NCBI RefSeq assembly: GCF_902729425.1
Contig: NZ_CACVCH010000092.1
Span: 124,001-188,000 of the forward strand
From: Magnetospirillum sp. SS-4
GTDB taxonomy: Bacteria; Pseudomonadota; Alphaproteobacteria; Rhodospirillales; Magnetospirillaceae
DNA length: 64,000 nucleotides
Direction of reading: 5' to 3'
The notes beneath the pieces are model-generated. The model was not told the origin of the DNA. It saw only the letters and a program-made list of their open reading frames with translations, and ran no database searches. A program made the translations under genes and the position numbers. Below, one piece after another: positions 17,206 through 26,438 of the stretch; position 1 is the first letter of the stretch; each line of letters begins with the position of its first letter.

Positions 17206-17622
17206 CTATTCCGCCGCCTCGGCGTTGTCGCCGTGCCGGCTTTGAGCGATCAGGGTGGCGGCGCGGCCCAGTATCTCCACCGCCGAGATGGGCTTGGCGA
17301 TGACTTCGTCGATGCCGGCATCGTCGGCCTGCTCCAGCACCGCGTGATGCAGGCTGGCGCTGATCGCCAGGACGGGAATGTCGGCGCGGCCGATTTCCCC
17401 GCGCCGCAGGTGGTGGACGAACAGCAATTCGTCGGTGTGATCGTTGGACCAGTCCATGACGATCAGATGCGGGTCATGCGATTGGATCAGCGGCGCCGCA
17501 GCGCTGGCGGAGCGGGCCTCGACCACCGAGGTGGCGGGCAGCACCGCGAGCAGGCTGCCGATCAGCCGGCGCATGTGCGCATTGGCGTCGATGATGACGA
17601 CGCAAGCGGTCCGGGTTGTCAC
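17206..17622 (-). CDS. Single-domain response regulator
   Basis: A 138-residue CheY-like receiver domain with no output domain. The phosphoacceptor Asp is in LIVMDWSNDH, the conserved Ser/Thr in VLAISAS and the Lys in VIAKPIS. The first acidic pocket reads VVIIDANAHMRR, so the second of the usual two acidic residues is alanine, which may weaken Mg binding. The GTG start at 17622 is chosen because GGGAGGG lies 8 bases upstream; the longer ATG frame (17712) has no such site and adds an unstructured leader. Output is presumably through the adjacent HPt or by protein interaction. Confidence 0.82.
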   Translation of the reverse strand: MTTRTACVVIIDANAHMRRLIGSLLAVLPATSVVEARSASAAAPLIQSHDPHLIVMDWSNDHTDELLFVHHLRRGEIGRADIPVLAISASLHHAVLEQADDAGIDEVIAKPISAVEILGRAATLIAQSRHGDNAEAAE

Positions 17623-17790
17623 CCAACGCCCTCCCAGGCCTTCCGGACCGTTTTCGGCCCATCCCCGTTCACTTGGTTTGCCGGATGGCTTCTTTGTCCA
17701 TCCGGTGAACACCCTAGCATTATTGCCAGGGGGATGGAAGTGTCCACAAAGCCGGCGTGGTTTCTTGGCCGGCCGCGATGCCGGAGAGGG

Positions 17791-18693
17791 TCATTCCACC
17801 TCGGGAAACACCGCCCAGGCCGGCTTGCGGGCGGTCAGGCGGGCCGTGCCGCAGGTCAGGCCGTTCCCGCCCGAGGCGCGGAACTGATCCAGCCGGAGCA
17901 GGGCCACGCCGACGGTGCCGCAGGCCGAACGCATCTCGCCGGCCTCGGAATCGCCGAACAGGATCTCGGCGCCGGGTTCGGGGCAGGGGCCTTCGATCTC
18001 CACCGGCATCAGCCGCTTGCGGACCAGTCCGCGGTACTTGGTGCGGGCGGTCAGTTCCTGGCCCATGTAGCAACCCTTCTGGAAATCGACGCCGTTAAGC
18101 TCCTCGAAGCCGTTTTCCAGCAGGATCGCCTTGTCCACCAGCAGGTCGCGGCTGCCGTCGGGCAGGCCAAGGCGCAGGCGGGCGATATCCCAGACCGGGA
18201 ACCCCACCGCCACGAATCCGTTGGCCTCCAGCACGCGGGGGCCGGCATCGGCGGGCAGCAGCGCCCTCAGGCCCAGGTCGGGGTGGCGGGGGTCGACGAA
18301 CACGGTTCCGCCGGCGAATTCCCCGGCGGCGCCGGTATCGCGGTCCACCCCCAGGGATGCGGCGGCGCCGTCGCCCATGACGGCGAAGACGGCGACCGGG
18401 TCCGCCGGGAGAATCCGGACCTTGGAGCGCAGCTTGTACATGCCGAGCTTCTTGCGCAGTTCCTCGGCCCGGCCGGCCTCCACGTCGAGCAGGAAGGATT
18501 CGCCCAGTTCCACCACGAACAGATCGAACAGAAACTTGCCCTGCGGGGTCAGCAGGGCGGTCCACACCGCCCGGTCGGGCGCCACCCTGTCCATGTCGTT
18601 GGACACCAGCCCCTGGAGGAAGGCGCGGCGATCCTCGCCGCCGATTTCGATCACCGCGCGCTGGTCGAGCCGGGTATAAGCCTTGTCCGCCAT
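17791..18693 (-). CDS. ygfZ: Folate-binding protein YgfZ (Fe-S cluster repair/assembly)
   Basis: A 300-residue GcvT-like protein with the diagnostic motif KGCYMGQELTARTKYRG at about 210-226, whose cysteine is the conserved YgfZ residue. YgfZ uses tetrahydrofolate to support assembly or repair of certain Fe-S enzymes. N-terminal GcvT-like sequence (LDQRAVIEIGGEDRRAFLQG) and length fit the family. Monocistronic on the minus strand, 83 bp from the aminotransferase gene upstream. Confidence 0.9.
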   Translation of the reverse strand: MADKAYTRLDQRAVIEIGGEDRRAFLQGLVSNDMDRVAPDRAVWTALLTPQGKFLFDLFVVELGESFLLDVEAGRAEELRKKLGMYKLRSKVRILPADPVAVFAVMGDGAAASLGVDRDTGAAGEFAGGTVFVDPRHPDLGLRALLPADAGPRVLEANGFVAVGFPVWDIARLRLGLPDGSRDLLVDKAILLENGFEELNGVDFQKGCYMGQELTARTKYRGLVRKRLMPVEIEGPCPEPGAEILFGDSEAGEMRSACGTVGVALLRLDQFRASGGNGLTCGTARLTARKPAWAVFPEVE

Positions 18694-18776
18694 GTATCAA
18701 CCCTATCGTGACTGCCTCTGCGGAAAGGTGGGGCATTCCCGCCGGCTTGGCAAGAACCGTCGTTTGGCAATGGCGG

Positions 18777-19892
18777 TCAGCCCAGCCGGGCGACCGCCGC
18801 CAGGGTGGCGGCGGCGATGGCGTCCAGGGCGGCGGCGTCCAGGTCGACATGGCAGGGCAGTCCCAGCACCCGCCTGGCCAGGGATTCGGTGACGGGCAGC
18901 GCCTCGCACAGGCAGTCGGCGAAGGCCGGGTGATGGTGCAGGCCGTCGTCCCACCAGCGTCTGGTGCCGATTCCTTGCGCCGCCAGCATCATGCCCACCG
19001 CCTGGGCGTCGACCGGCAGGCCAAGACAGAAGCTGCTGGACACCCAGTCGTCGCCCATGCCGGCGGGGCAGGAGAGCCCGCCGGCTTCCAGTCGTGCCCG
19101 CAGCCCGGCCTGGGCCGCGGCGAACGAGGACCGCGTCTTCCGCCAGCCGTCCAGCGCCGCCAGTCCGATGGCGGCGTGATATTCGCTCAGCTTGGCGTTG
19201 GTGGCGGCGACGCCGGCCACCCGCATGCCCTGAAAGCCGAAATTGATCCGCCGCTTGGCCTCGGCCACCAGGTCGGCGTTCTCGCACACGATCACCCCGC
19301 CCTCGCCGACGCCCAGGACCTTGGTGGCGTGCAGGCTGATGACGGCGGGCAGTGGGGTCGGCCGGTAGGAATCGAAGGCGGCGGCGGCGTCGATCACCAC
19401 CGGAATGCCGGTGCGGTCCTGAAAGTCCTGCCATGCCCGCCAGTCCACCGGCTGGCCGAACGGGCAGACCGGAATGACGGCTCCCATCTCGTCGGGAGCC
19501 GAGGCCAGGGCGCGTTCCACCGCCGCCGGGTCGAGCTGCCAGTCGTCCTCGCGCACATCCAGCAGCCAGGGGCGCAGTCCCGCCGACAGGACGGCGTGGC
19601 CGGTGGCGACGAAGGTGAAGGCGGGAATGGCGCACAGCGCGCCGCGCCTGGCGCCGACCGCCAGCAGGGCGGCGACCAGTCCGAGAGTGGCGTTGGCCAC
19701 CGGCAGGACGTTGCCGCCGTCGGCAAGTCCGAAATGGCCGGCGAAGCGGTGGGAGAACTCGGCCGAGAGCGGGCCGAAATTGCTGTAGACGTGGGATTCG
19801 TCGATGCGGCGCAGCCAGGGCAGCAGGGCGTCGGCCGAGGGAAGGCGCGGACGGAAGATGGGTATGGTTTCGACCGCTCTGGCACTCGGCAT
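18777..19892 (-). CDS. DegT/DnrJ/EryC1-family aminotransferase
   Basis: A PLP-dependent sugar aminotransferase-type protein of 371 residues. The PLP lysine is in SLHATKVLGVGEGG and cofactor contacts include PVANATLGLVAALLA and the PAFTFVATGHAV loop. Family members aminate keto-sugars for surface polysaccharides or form related aldimines. No other sugar-modification gene is adjacent, so the substrate is unknown. The ATG at 19892 is used; a GTG in frame at 19922 would add ten residues. Confidence 0.82.
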   Translation of the reverse strand: MPSARAVETIPIFRPRLPSADALLPWLRRIDESHVYSNFGPLSAEFSHRFAGHFGLADGGNVLPVANATLGLVAALLAVGARRGALCAIPAFTFVATGHAVLSAGLRPWLLDVREDDWQLDPAAVERALASAPDEMGAVIPVCPFGQPVDWRAWQDFQDRTGIPVVIDAAAAFDSYRPTPLPAVISLHATKVLGVGEGGVIVCENADLVAEAKRRINFGFQGMRVAGVAATNAKLSEYHAAIGLAALDGWRKTRSSFAAAQAGLRARLEAGGLSCPAGMGDDWVSSSFCLGLPVDAQAVGMMLAAQGIGTRRWWDDGLHHHPAFADCLCEALPVTESLARRVLGLPCHVDLDAAALDAIAAATLAAVARLG

Positions 19893-19973
19893 CGAAGGTA
19901 GCCCCTTCTGGCGCTGAAACACTCATTCTCACGGCGAGAATGCAGCGAAAAGGGTTACCACAAAGTTGAGGGG

Positions 19974-21704
19974 CTACACATAGGCCAGACGCAGAGCCCC
20001 CCAATGGCGTCCCGAGACGGTGATGGGGGCCGAGACGTCCAGCATCAGCGCCTGCCGGCCGCCGCCCATGTCGCGGCGATAGCTCTGCACCGTGAACGGG
20101 TCGGTGGCGCGGGCCGCCTTCAGTCCGACCTCGTCGTCGAACTTGCGGCGGTTGCGGCAATTGGCGGCGTTCCATGCCGGATCGGCCCCCTGGGGCTGCG
20201 AGAACCTGGCGTTATGGGTGGGCAGGTAGCCGTTGCGGTCCACCGGCGCGCAAAACACGATGCGGGGATTGCCGGCCACCACCGCCTCGATCACGGGAGG
20301 CAGGATTTTGTCGGCCAAGGCGGTGAAGGCGGTGGTGAACTGGGGCGGGTTGCTGCCCGCCACCGGGCGGTAGGCCTCGTCGAACAGGGCGTCGATGGTG
20401 ATTTCGCCCCGGCCTGCCGCCTGCTCGAACAGGGTGCCGATCTCGCGGGCCTTGTCGCGGGCCATGGCGACGAAGGGGGTTTCCGGGGTCTCGATGCCGG
20501 CCTCGGCGGTCAGCACCACCAGCCGCTCGCCGGCGCCCAGCAGTTCCTGAAGCCGGTTGCGGGCGTGATCCAGGCGCCCCTGGAACTCGGTGAGACCCGA
20601 GGCGGCCCGGTCGATCTCGGCGATCATCTCCGACGAGGAATCGCGGATGGCGGTGGCGTCGCTGGCGACGTTGCCCACCTGTCCGGCGATGTCGGCCAGC
20701 GACAGACGGATATGGTCGATGGCGCCGGCCATGGCGGTGGTCTGGGTGGTCAGGCCGCCGGCGCGGTTGGCGCTGGCGTCGCCCTGTTCCACCAGCCGCC
20801 CGGCGGTGCCGGTGAGTTCCTCCAGCGTCTTGCGGATCTCGGTGCTGGCGACGGCGGCCTTGCGCGACAGTTCCTTGACTTCGGTGGCGACCACGGCGAA
20901 GCCCTTGCCGTGCTCGCCGGCGCGGGCCGATTCGATGGTGGCGTTCAGCGCCAGCAGGTTGGTCTGCCGGGCGATGGTGCCGATGCCGTTGGCGACGCCG
21001 ACCACGCTGGCCATGGCCTCCTGAAGTTCCAGCAGCAGGCCGCGCCCGTCGGTGACCATGCGCACGACCTCGTCGATGTCGGCCAGCGATCCGCGCACCC
21101 GCGCCTGGGAATCCTCGGCCTCGGTCGAGGCCAGGCGCGCCCCGGTCAAGGTCTCTCCCACCACCTCGACGATGCGTTCGTTGCTGCCGGCCAGATGGCG
21201 GATGCCGCGCTGAAGATCTTCCAGCAACGCCTGCTGGCCGGCCACCCGCGCCGCGATCTCGTCGATGTCCTCGGCGATCTCGATCATCTGCTTGCCGACG
21301 CCGCCGGTCTCGCGGGCGAACGCCGCGACGATGGTGGTTTCCTCCTGGCGGATGCGCAGCAGCGAGGTGACGCAGAAGCGGACGATGCGCGCCAGCGGCC
21401 GCACCGTTTCCAGAGGTCCGGCGATGCCGAAATTGATCAGCCGCTGGCCCTCGAAGTCGATTCCCATGTTGACGCCCTCGCGCATGCCGGCCGAGCGGGC
21501 GGCCTCGTCGCGGGTGACGCCGTATTCGTCCATCTCGCCCTTCATGATGCGTGCCGCGATGGCGTGGACCGAGCCGATGCGGTCCTTGAGGCTGGAGGCG
21601 ACGATGCGGCCCTCGTCGCCCATGAAGCTACAGACCAGTCCGAGTTCCTGCGAGAACACGTCGCACAATTCCTGTCCGAAGCGGACATCGAACTCGATCG
21701 TCAT
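19974..21704 (-). CDS. Soluble methyl-accepting chemotaxis protein with two sensor regions
   Basis: A 576-residue receptor with no membrane segment. Residues 1-115 resemble the putative sugar-diacid recognition domain ([35 protein letters not shown]). The MCP signalling hairpin spans about 150-390, its tip reading [20 protein letters not shown]. The last 170 residues form a second, PAS/Cache-like region ending [19 protein letters not shown]. It would signal to CheA/CheW about a cytoplasmic ligand, possibly an organic acid. It has its own promoter (21748-21777). The N-terminal domain match is by motif only. Confidence 0.85.
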   Translation of the reverse strand: MTIEFDVRFGQELCDVFSQELGLVCSFMGDEGRIVASSLKDRIGSVHAIAARIMKGEMDEYGVTRDEAARSAGMREGVNMGIDFEGQRLINFGIAGPLETVRPLARIVRFCVTSLLRIRQEETTIVAAFARETGGVGKQMIEIAEDIDEIAARVAGQQALLEDLQRGIRHLAGSNERIVEVVGETLTGARLASTEAEDSQARVRGSLADIDEVVRMVTDGRGLLLELQEAMASVVGVANGIGTIARQTNLLALNATIESARAGEHGKGFAVVATEVKELSRKAAVASTEIRKTLEELTGTAGRLVEQGDASANRAGGLTTQTTAMAGAIDHIRLSLADIAGQVGNVASDATAIRDSSSEMIAEIDRAASGLTEFQGRLDHARNRLQELLGAGERLVVLTAEAGIETPETPFVAMARDKAREIGTLFEQAAGRGEITIDALFDEAYRPVAGSNPPQFTTAFTALADKILPPVIEAVVAGNPRIVFCAPVDRNGYLPTHNARFSQPQGADPAWNAANCRNRRKFDDEVGLKAARATDPFTVQSYRRDMGGGRQALMLDVSAPITVSGRHWGALRLAYV

Positions 21705-21747
21705 GGCCTTCCTCCATTCCGGCCGGCTTGGCGCGCAATGGGAAAGG

Positions 21748-21777
21748 TATATAGGCCAGCGGCGTCTATATGGTCAA
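21748..21777 (-). promoter_or_regulatory. Promoter of the soluble chemotaxis receptor gene
   Basis: Minus-strand TTGACC (21777-21772), 18 bp, TATATA (21753-21748), 44 bp before the start codon. The spacer carries a small ATAG...CTAT dyad. Confidence 0.5.
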
Positions 21778-21824
21778 GTTATTTAACCATCGGAGAGTTA
21801 TTCGAAATCAAATGTTACCGCCGG

Positions 21825-23843
21825 CTATTTTTCCGTCTTGCCGTCCCGTTCCCGCAGGTAGTCGTCGGTGGTGCGGGGCACACGCGGCGCGGCGGCCGCC
21901 ATCGGCCGGGCGCCCTCCTCCAGTTCGTACTGGGCCACCACCCGGCAGTCCTCGCACATCCTGATCAGGTCCAGGCGGCCCGGCTGGGCGAACATGGAAT
22001 GGCCGCTCATGCGCTCGACCATGCGGTCGATGCCGGATTTCGAGGCGAACGGCTTGCCGCAGCGGAGGCAGGGATAGGGTTCCTCCTCCTTGAGCACCTG
22101 ACGGGTGCGGGCGGCGGCGGTGAAGGTCAGTCGCGGTGCCAGGGTCACCGCCTTTTCCGGACAGGTGACGCGGCACAGGCCGCACTGGACGCAATTGGCC
22201 TCCAGGATGCCCAGCGACGGCTTGTCGGGCAGGCCGGACAGCGCCTTGGCGGGGCAGGCGCCGACACAGGCCAGGCACAGGGTGCACCTGGCCTGGTCCA
22301 CCAGGATGGTTCCGAACGGATCGCCGGCGGCCAGCGGCATCGAGTCCACCGGATTGGGGGCATGGCGGTGCAGATGGGCCAGGGCCAGCGTCAGGGTCTG
22401 GCGCTTGCCGCCGAGCACCAGGAACTCGGCGGCGGGATCGACCGGTTCCGGTACCGGGCCGGCCAGCAGGGCTGCCAGGGCGGCGGGGTCGGTCTCTTCC
22501 GCCAGTTCGGCGCGGCAGGTCCAGCCCAGCGCCCCGGCCACCCGGTTGGCGAGGTCGACGGCGGCCCGCGCCGGCCCCAGGTCGTCGCCGTGGCGCGGGT
22601 CGGCCAGCAGCAGCACCCGGCCGGCGCCCTTGGCCAGGGCGGCGAGCAGCAGGTCCGGCCCCAGGGCGGCCACCGCCGGCACCGTCAGCGGCAGCGCCGC
22701 CGCCGGCAGGCCGGCGCCGAATCGGGCCAGGGCGGCGATCAGGTCCTCGCCATGCCCGGATTGATGGATCAGCAGCAGCGGCCGCCCGCCCCCGGCCGTC
22801 CGGAAGGTTTCCAGCAGGGTCGACAGGTGCTGGAACAGGCTGTTTCCGGCGGGAACGTTGAATCGGATGGCGCCGGTGGGACAGACGCTGGCGCAGGACC
22901 CGTGACCGCCGCAGACATGCGCATCCACCGAGGCGGCGTCGCCCAGCGGGGTCAGCGCGCCGGACGGGCAGGCGTCGAGGCAGCGGGTGCAGGCCACCTG
23001 CCCGTTGCGGGAATGGGCGCACAGCGCGGCGTCGATCCTGATCCAGCGCGGTTTCTCGAACTCGCCCACCAGCCCGGCGATTTCGGCCAGCGCCCGTTCC
23101 AGTCCGGCGCGGTCATTGGGATCAACCACTAGCCAGCCGTCGCGGGGCGGCAGCAGGGCCGGCCCGCCGGTCAGGTCCAGCACGATATCGGCGGATAGGG
23201 CGCGTTCGCCGATTCCGGCCTCGAAGGCCAGGGCGCCGCGCGCCGAGGGCGAGGCGCCGGCTAGACCGGCCACCGTGACCGCGAAGGCGCCCAGATGGCC
23301 GGACGCCTTCATCGGCCGGCCCCGGAACAGGCCGAGACCGCGCACCGGCGGCGGCACCAGGTCGGAGTCGCAATCGGGCAGCAGCAGGCAGGTCGTCGCC
23401 CGCTCGGCCGACAGCCGCCGTCCGGCCTCCAGCACCACTTGTGAACGCCCCAGCACCAGCACGCCGCCGCCCGAGGTCAGGGTGACCGATGGCGTCGGCT
23501 CGGTGGCCAGCGCCGCCTGGGCCAGCAGCGCCGCCATCTTGGGGGTGGCGGCTCCGGCCTGATCCGACCAGCCGGCGCGGTCGCGCAGGTCGACGCACAG
23601 CGGCGGCTCGGCTCCCGCCTGTCCGGCCAGTTCGCCGAACAGCGGCGCTTCCTGGCCGCAGCAGACCAGCAAGGGCTCGCCGTCGGCCAGGGCCTCGCGG
23701 TAGGCCGCCGCCTGGGCGCGGCAGAGCTGGGTGAACACCCGCTCCGGCGGCTCGGTTCCCAGCGCCTTGGCCAAGGCCTTGACGTCGAGCGGCATCGAGC
23801 CCTCGCACGAACACATCAGAACCCGCCGTCCGCCGATCTTCAT
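21825..23843 (-). CDS. Multi-cluster 4Fe-4S ferredoxin-like protein, formate dehydrogenase-associated
   Basis: A 672-residue iron-sulfur protein with several ferredoxin motifs: CTRCLDACPSGAL, GSCASVCPTGAI, CTLCLACVGACPAKAL and CVQCGLCRVTCPEKAV, plus CxxC pairs in YPCLRCGKPF and MCEDCRVV and an N-terminal MCSCEGS. The middle is alpha/beta, without an obvious cofactor motif. Proteins of this type sit beside fdhD and DUF3305/DUF3306 genes in formate dehydrogenase loci, as here, divergently transcribed across a shared dyad. The likely role is electron delivery or assembly for a molybdenum formate dehydrogenase, but no structural subunit is present in the window. The ATG at 23843 is preferred to 23858 because GGGAG lies 9 bases upstream. 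Confidence 0.8.
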   Translation of the reverse strand: MKIGGRRVLMCSCEGSMPLDVKALAKALGTEPPERVFTQLCRAQAAAYREALADGEPLLVCCGQEAPLFGELAGQAGAEPPLCVDLRDRAGWSDQAGAATPKMAALLAQAALATEPTPSVTLTSGGGVLVLGRSQVVLEAGRRLSAERATTCLLLPDCDSDLVPPPVRGLGLFRGRPMKASGHLGAFAVTVAGLAGASPSARGALAFEAGIGERALSADIVLDLTGGPALLPPRDGWLVVDPNDRAGLERALAEIAGLVGEFEKPRWIRIDAALCAHSRNGQVACTRCLDACPSGALTPLGDAASVDAHVCGGHGSCASVCPTGAIRFNVPAGNSLFQHLSTLLETFRTAGGGRPLLLIHQSGHGEDLIAALARFGAGLPAAALPLTVPAVAALGPDLLLAALAKGAGRVLLLADPRHGDDLGPARAAVDLANRVAGALGWTCRAELAEETDPAALAALLAGPVPEPVDPAAEFLVLGGKRQTLTLALAHLHRHAPNPVDSMPLAAGDPFGTILVDQARCTLCLACVGACPAKALSGLPDKPSLGILEANCVQCGLCRVTCPEKAVTLAPRLTFTAAARTRQVLKEEEPYPCLRCGKPFASKSGIDRMVERMSGHSMFAQPGRLDLIRMCEDCRVVAQYELEEGARPMAAAAPRVPRTTDDYLRERDGKTEK

Positions 23844-23894
23844 ATGCCGCTCTCCCATTGCTCCCCGTCCGGGGGACGCCTACTCTATAACCGA

Positions 23895-23922
23895 CGACGG
23901 AATGATTATATCCATTCCGTCG
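23895..23922. promoter_or_regulatory. 28-bp operator dyad between the ferredoxin and fdhD genes
   Basis: Perfect 10-bp arms CGACGGAATG (23895-23904) and CATTCCGTCG (23913-23922) flank the A/T core attatatc. It is the only strong dyad in the 132-bp divergent promoter region, 51 bp from the ferredoxin start and 53 bp from fdhD, so one regulator could control both transcripts. Confidence 0.7.
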
Positions 23923-23975
23923 GAGTCTAAGGGAAAGCCCGGCGCCTGAGGGACAATGAAGAATCAGAGGACTTG

Positions 23976-24857
23976 ATGACAGACCAACCCATGCTGGTTC
24001 GCCCCGACCCCGATGACGAGCGCCTGTATCAGAAGGTGGCCGGCATCGACCACGAGGGCAAGGCCGTCGAGGCGGCGGTGATCAACGAGCGCCCGCTGAC
24101 CATCTTTCTCAATGGCCGCGAGATCGTCACCGCCATGACCATCGGCGACCATCCCGAATATCTGGCGCTGGGCTATCTGCTGAACCAGAACATGCTGCGC
24201 CCCGACGACGAAATCCGGGCGGTGGATTACGATTCCGAGATCGAGACCGTGGTGGTGCGCACGGCGCGCCAGACCGATTACGAGGAGAAGCTGAAGAAGA
24301 AGATTCAGACTTCGGGCTGCGCCATGGGCACGGTGTTCGGCGACGTCATGGAGAAGTTCGAGACCGTCAGCCTGGATTCTTCGGCCCGTTTCCACACCTC
24401 GTGGCTCTATGCCTTGCAGAAGGCCATCAACACCATGCCGTCGTTCTATCTCAAGACCGGCGCCATTCACGGCTGCGTGCTGTGCGAGGCGGACCGGCCG
24501 CTGATCTACATGGAAGACGTCGGCCGCCACAACGCCATGGACAAGATCGCCGGCTACATGTTCCGCCACGGCTTGGCGGCGACGGGCAAAAGCCTCTACA
24601 CCACCGGCCGCCTGACCAGCGAGATGGTGATCAAGACGGTGCAGATGGGCATTCCGGTGCTGCTGTCACGTTCGGGTTTCACCGCCTGGGGGGTGGAACT
24701 GGCGAACAAGGCCGGGTTGACCCTGATCGGCCGCGCCAAGGGAAAGCGCTTCGTCGCCCTGGCCGGAACCGGACGCATCGTGTTCGACGCCGACCCGGGA
24801 CAGGCCGCCGACGAGCCCGGCCATCTGTCCCGCAAGGGGAGCCGCGACGATGAGTAA
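23976..24857 (+). CDS. fdhD: Formate dehydrogenase sulfur-carrier protein FdhD
   Basis: A 293-residue FdhD protein. FdhD carries sulfur from a cysteine desulfurase to the molybdenum-bisMGD cofactor so formate dehydrogenase becomes active. Visible are INERPLTIFLNGREIVT, LALGYLLNQ and MEDVGRHNAMDKIAGY, all typical. The sulfur-loop region reads TSGCAMGTVF, with one cysteine where the E. coli protein has CxxC; a further HGCVLCEA pair lies later. ATG at 23976 has AGAGGA upstream; the preceding in-frame TTG is not needed. It overlaps mobA by 8 bp. Confidence 0.92.
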   Translation: MTDQPMLVRPDPDDERLYQKVAGIDHEGKAVEAAVINERPLTIFLNGREIVTAMTIGDHPEYLALGYLLNQNMLRPDDEIRAVDYDSEIETVVVRTARQTDYEEKLKKKIQTSGCAMGTVFGDVMEKFETVSLDSSARFHTSWLYALQKAINTMPSFYLKTGAIHGCVLCEADRPLIYMEDVGRHNAMDKIAGYMFRHGLAATGKSLYTTGRLTSEMVIKTVQMGIPVLLSRSGFTAWGVELANKAGLTLIGRAKGKRFVALAGTGRIVFDADPGQAADEPGHLSRKGSRDDE

Positions 24858-25989
24858 GGAGACGACTCCCATCGCCGGAGTGATCCTGGCCGGCGGCCTG
24901 TCGCGCCGCATGGGCGGCGGCGACAAGGCCCTGATCGAGGTGGACGGCCAGACCCTGCTGGACCGGGTGATCGAACGGCTGTCGCCCCAGGTCGGCCCGA
25001 TGGTGCTGAACGCCAACGGCGATCCCGCCCGCTTCGCCGCCCTGACCCTGCCGGTGGCCCCCGATGTCATCGACGGCTATGCCGGGCCGCTGGTGGGCGT
25101 GCTGACCGGGCTCGAATGGCTGAATCTCCACACCATGGGGGTGGAGTGGATGGTCAGCGTCGCCGCCGACACCCCGCTGTTCCCGTCCGATCTGGTGGAG
25201 CGGCTGCTGGCGGCGGCGACGGCCGAGGGCGCCGACATCGCTGTCGCCTGCACCAATGACCGCACCCATCCGGTGTTCGCCCTGTGGCCGGTCCGCCTCG
25301 CCGCCGAACTGCGCGCCGCCACCGAGGGCGAGGGGCTTCGCAAGATCGAGGCCTGGACCGACCGCCATAAGGTGGTCCGCGTCGACTGGCCCTCGCGTCC
25401 GGTGGACCCGTTCTTCAACGTCAACACCCCGGAAGACGTGGTGCGGCTGCGGATGATCCTGGATGGATCGCTGCCGGCCGAACCACCGCTTCGGGCCGCC
25501 ACCGGGATCGCGGTGGTGGTGGAGCGCCGCGACGGCGCCAGCGCCTGGGTGAAGGATTCGTGGCGGCCGCTGGAGGTGATGGCCGAACCGCCCGCCGACG
25601 CCGCGCCGTGGGTGATGCTGCGCCGGGGCGAGGGCTTCGAGCATTATCTGGCCACCGGCATCCCCCTGGTCCTGCACCGTTCCGACCTCGCCAGCTACCG
25701 CTACAACCTGGGCGGATTCGACCCCCGGCTTTACGTGGTGCTGCGCCGCCAGGACGACGGCGGCCAGCCGGTCAAGGTGGCGCTGGCCACCGCCGCCCCG
25801 GACGAGGCCCAGGCCATGAGCGAAAGCGGCGAGGACGTGGTGGACGGTCTGTCCATGCCCGGACCGTTGCGCGACTGGGTCGAGATGTTCTGCGCCTGTC
25901 ATCCGCCCGACGAGCCCATGCGCAAGCGCAAGCGCGATGCTGTCGACACCGCCGACAGCTTTGCCGGCAAGGGTCGGGGGCGGCCATGA
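24850..25989 (+). CDS. mobA: MobA molybdenum cofactor guanylyltransferase fused to a DUF3305 domain
   Basis: A 379-residue fusion. Residues 1-205 are MobA: GVILAGGLSRRMGGGDKALI is the GTP-binding loop, with GPLVGVLTGLEW and FFNVNTPEDV later. It would attach GMP to molybdopterin to make MGD, needed by formate dehydrogenase. Residues from about 210 match the DUF3305 type (VVVERRDGASAWVKDSWRP, LYVVLRRQ), normally a separate small protein encoded next to DUF3306 in formate dehydrogenase loci. The tail is basic and rich in charged residues. The following gene is the DUF3306 partner, starting in the mobA stop (ATGA). Confidence 0.85.
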   Translation: MSKETTPIAGVILAGGLSRRMGGGDKALIEVDGQTLLDRVIERLSPQVGPMVLNANGDPARFAALTLPVAPDVIDGYAGPLVGVLTGLEWLNLHTMGVEWMVSVAADTPLFPSDLVERLLAAATAEGADIAVACTNDRTHPVFALWPVRLAAELRAATEGEGLRKIEAWTDRHKVVRVDWPSRPVDPFFNVNTPEDVVRLRMILDGSLPAEPPLRAATGIAVVVERRDGASAWVKDSWRPLEVMAEPPADAAPWVMLRRGEGFEHYLATGIPLVLHRSDLASYRYNLGGFDPRLYVVLRRQDDGGQPVKVALATAAPDEAQAMSESGEDVVDGLSMPGPLRDWVEMFCACHPPDEPMRKRKRDAVDTADSFAGKGRGRP

Positions 25990-26435
25990 GCGAATCCGTC
26001 CTTGGCCGCTGGTCGCGGCGCAAGCTGGCGGCCAAGGCGGACCCGCCGTCGGCACCTTCGGAGGAGGAGGTGGTGGCGACGGCCGGGGAGCCGGCTTGTT
26101 CGGAGCGGTCCCCGGCGGCGGAACCGCAGCCGATGGAACTGCCCCCGGTCGAATCGCTGGAGGCCGATTCCGACTATTCCGTCTTCATGAAGCCCGGTGT
26201 TCCCGCCGAGCTGCGCCAGCAGGCGCTGACCCGGCTGTGGGCGACCAATCCCGGCCTGATGCAGCCCGAGGTCATGGACCTGCATGTGGGCGACTATACC
26301 AGTCCGGTGGTGGCCGAGGTGGTCAAGACCGCCTGGCGTCTTGGCAAGGGGGTGCTGGACGCCGCCGAACTAGCCGCCGAGGAGGAGGAACGGCGGCAAG
26401 CCACCGCCGCTAAACGGCTCGACGACGACGCTTGA
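25986..26435 (+). CDS. DUF3306-family protein, formate dehydrogenase locus
   Basis: A 149-residue soluble protein. The N-terminus VLGRWSRRKLAAK and the centre DSDYSVFMKPGVPAELRQQAL, then LRQQALTRLWATNP and DLHVGDYTSP, are the usual DUF3306 pattern. The middle is acidic and proline-rich. Function is unknown; constant pairing with DUF3305, FdhD and formate dehydrogenase suggests a maturation or assembly role. Last gene of the fdhD-mobA operon, ending 3 bp from a convergent receptor gene. Confidence 0.8.
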   Translation: MSESVLGRWSRRKLAAKADPPSAPSEEEVVATAGEPACSERSPAAEPQPMELPPVESLEADSDYSVFMKPGVPAELRQQALTRLWATNPGLMQPEVMDLHVGDYTSPVVAEVVKTAWRLGKGVLDAAELAAEEEERRQATAAKRLDDDA

Positions 26436-26438
26436 ACT

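Noticed and set aside
20004-23132. Plus-strand ORF of 1042 codons opposite the soluble receptor and ferredoxin genes
   Set aside because: It spans two unrelated minus-strand genes and their promoter and has shadow-type composition.
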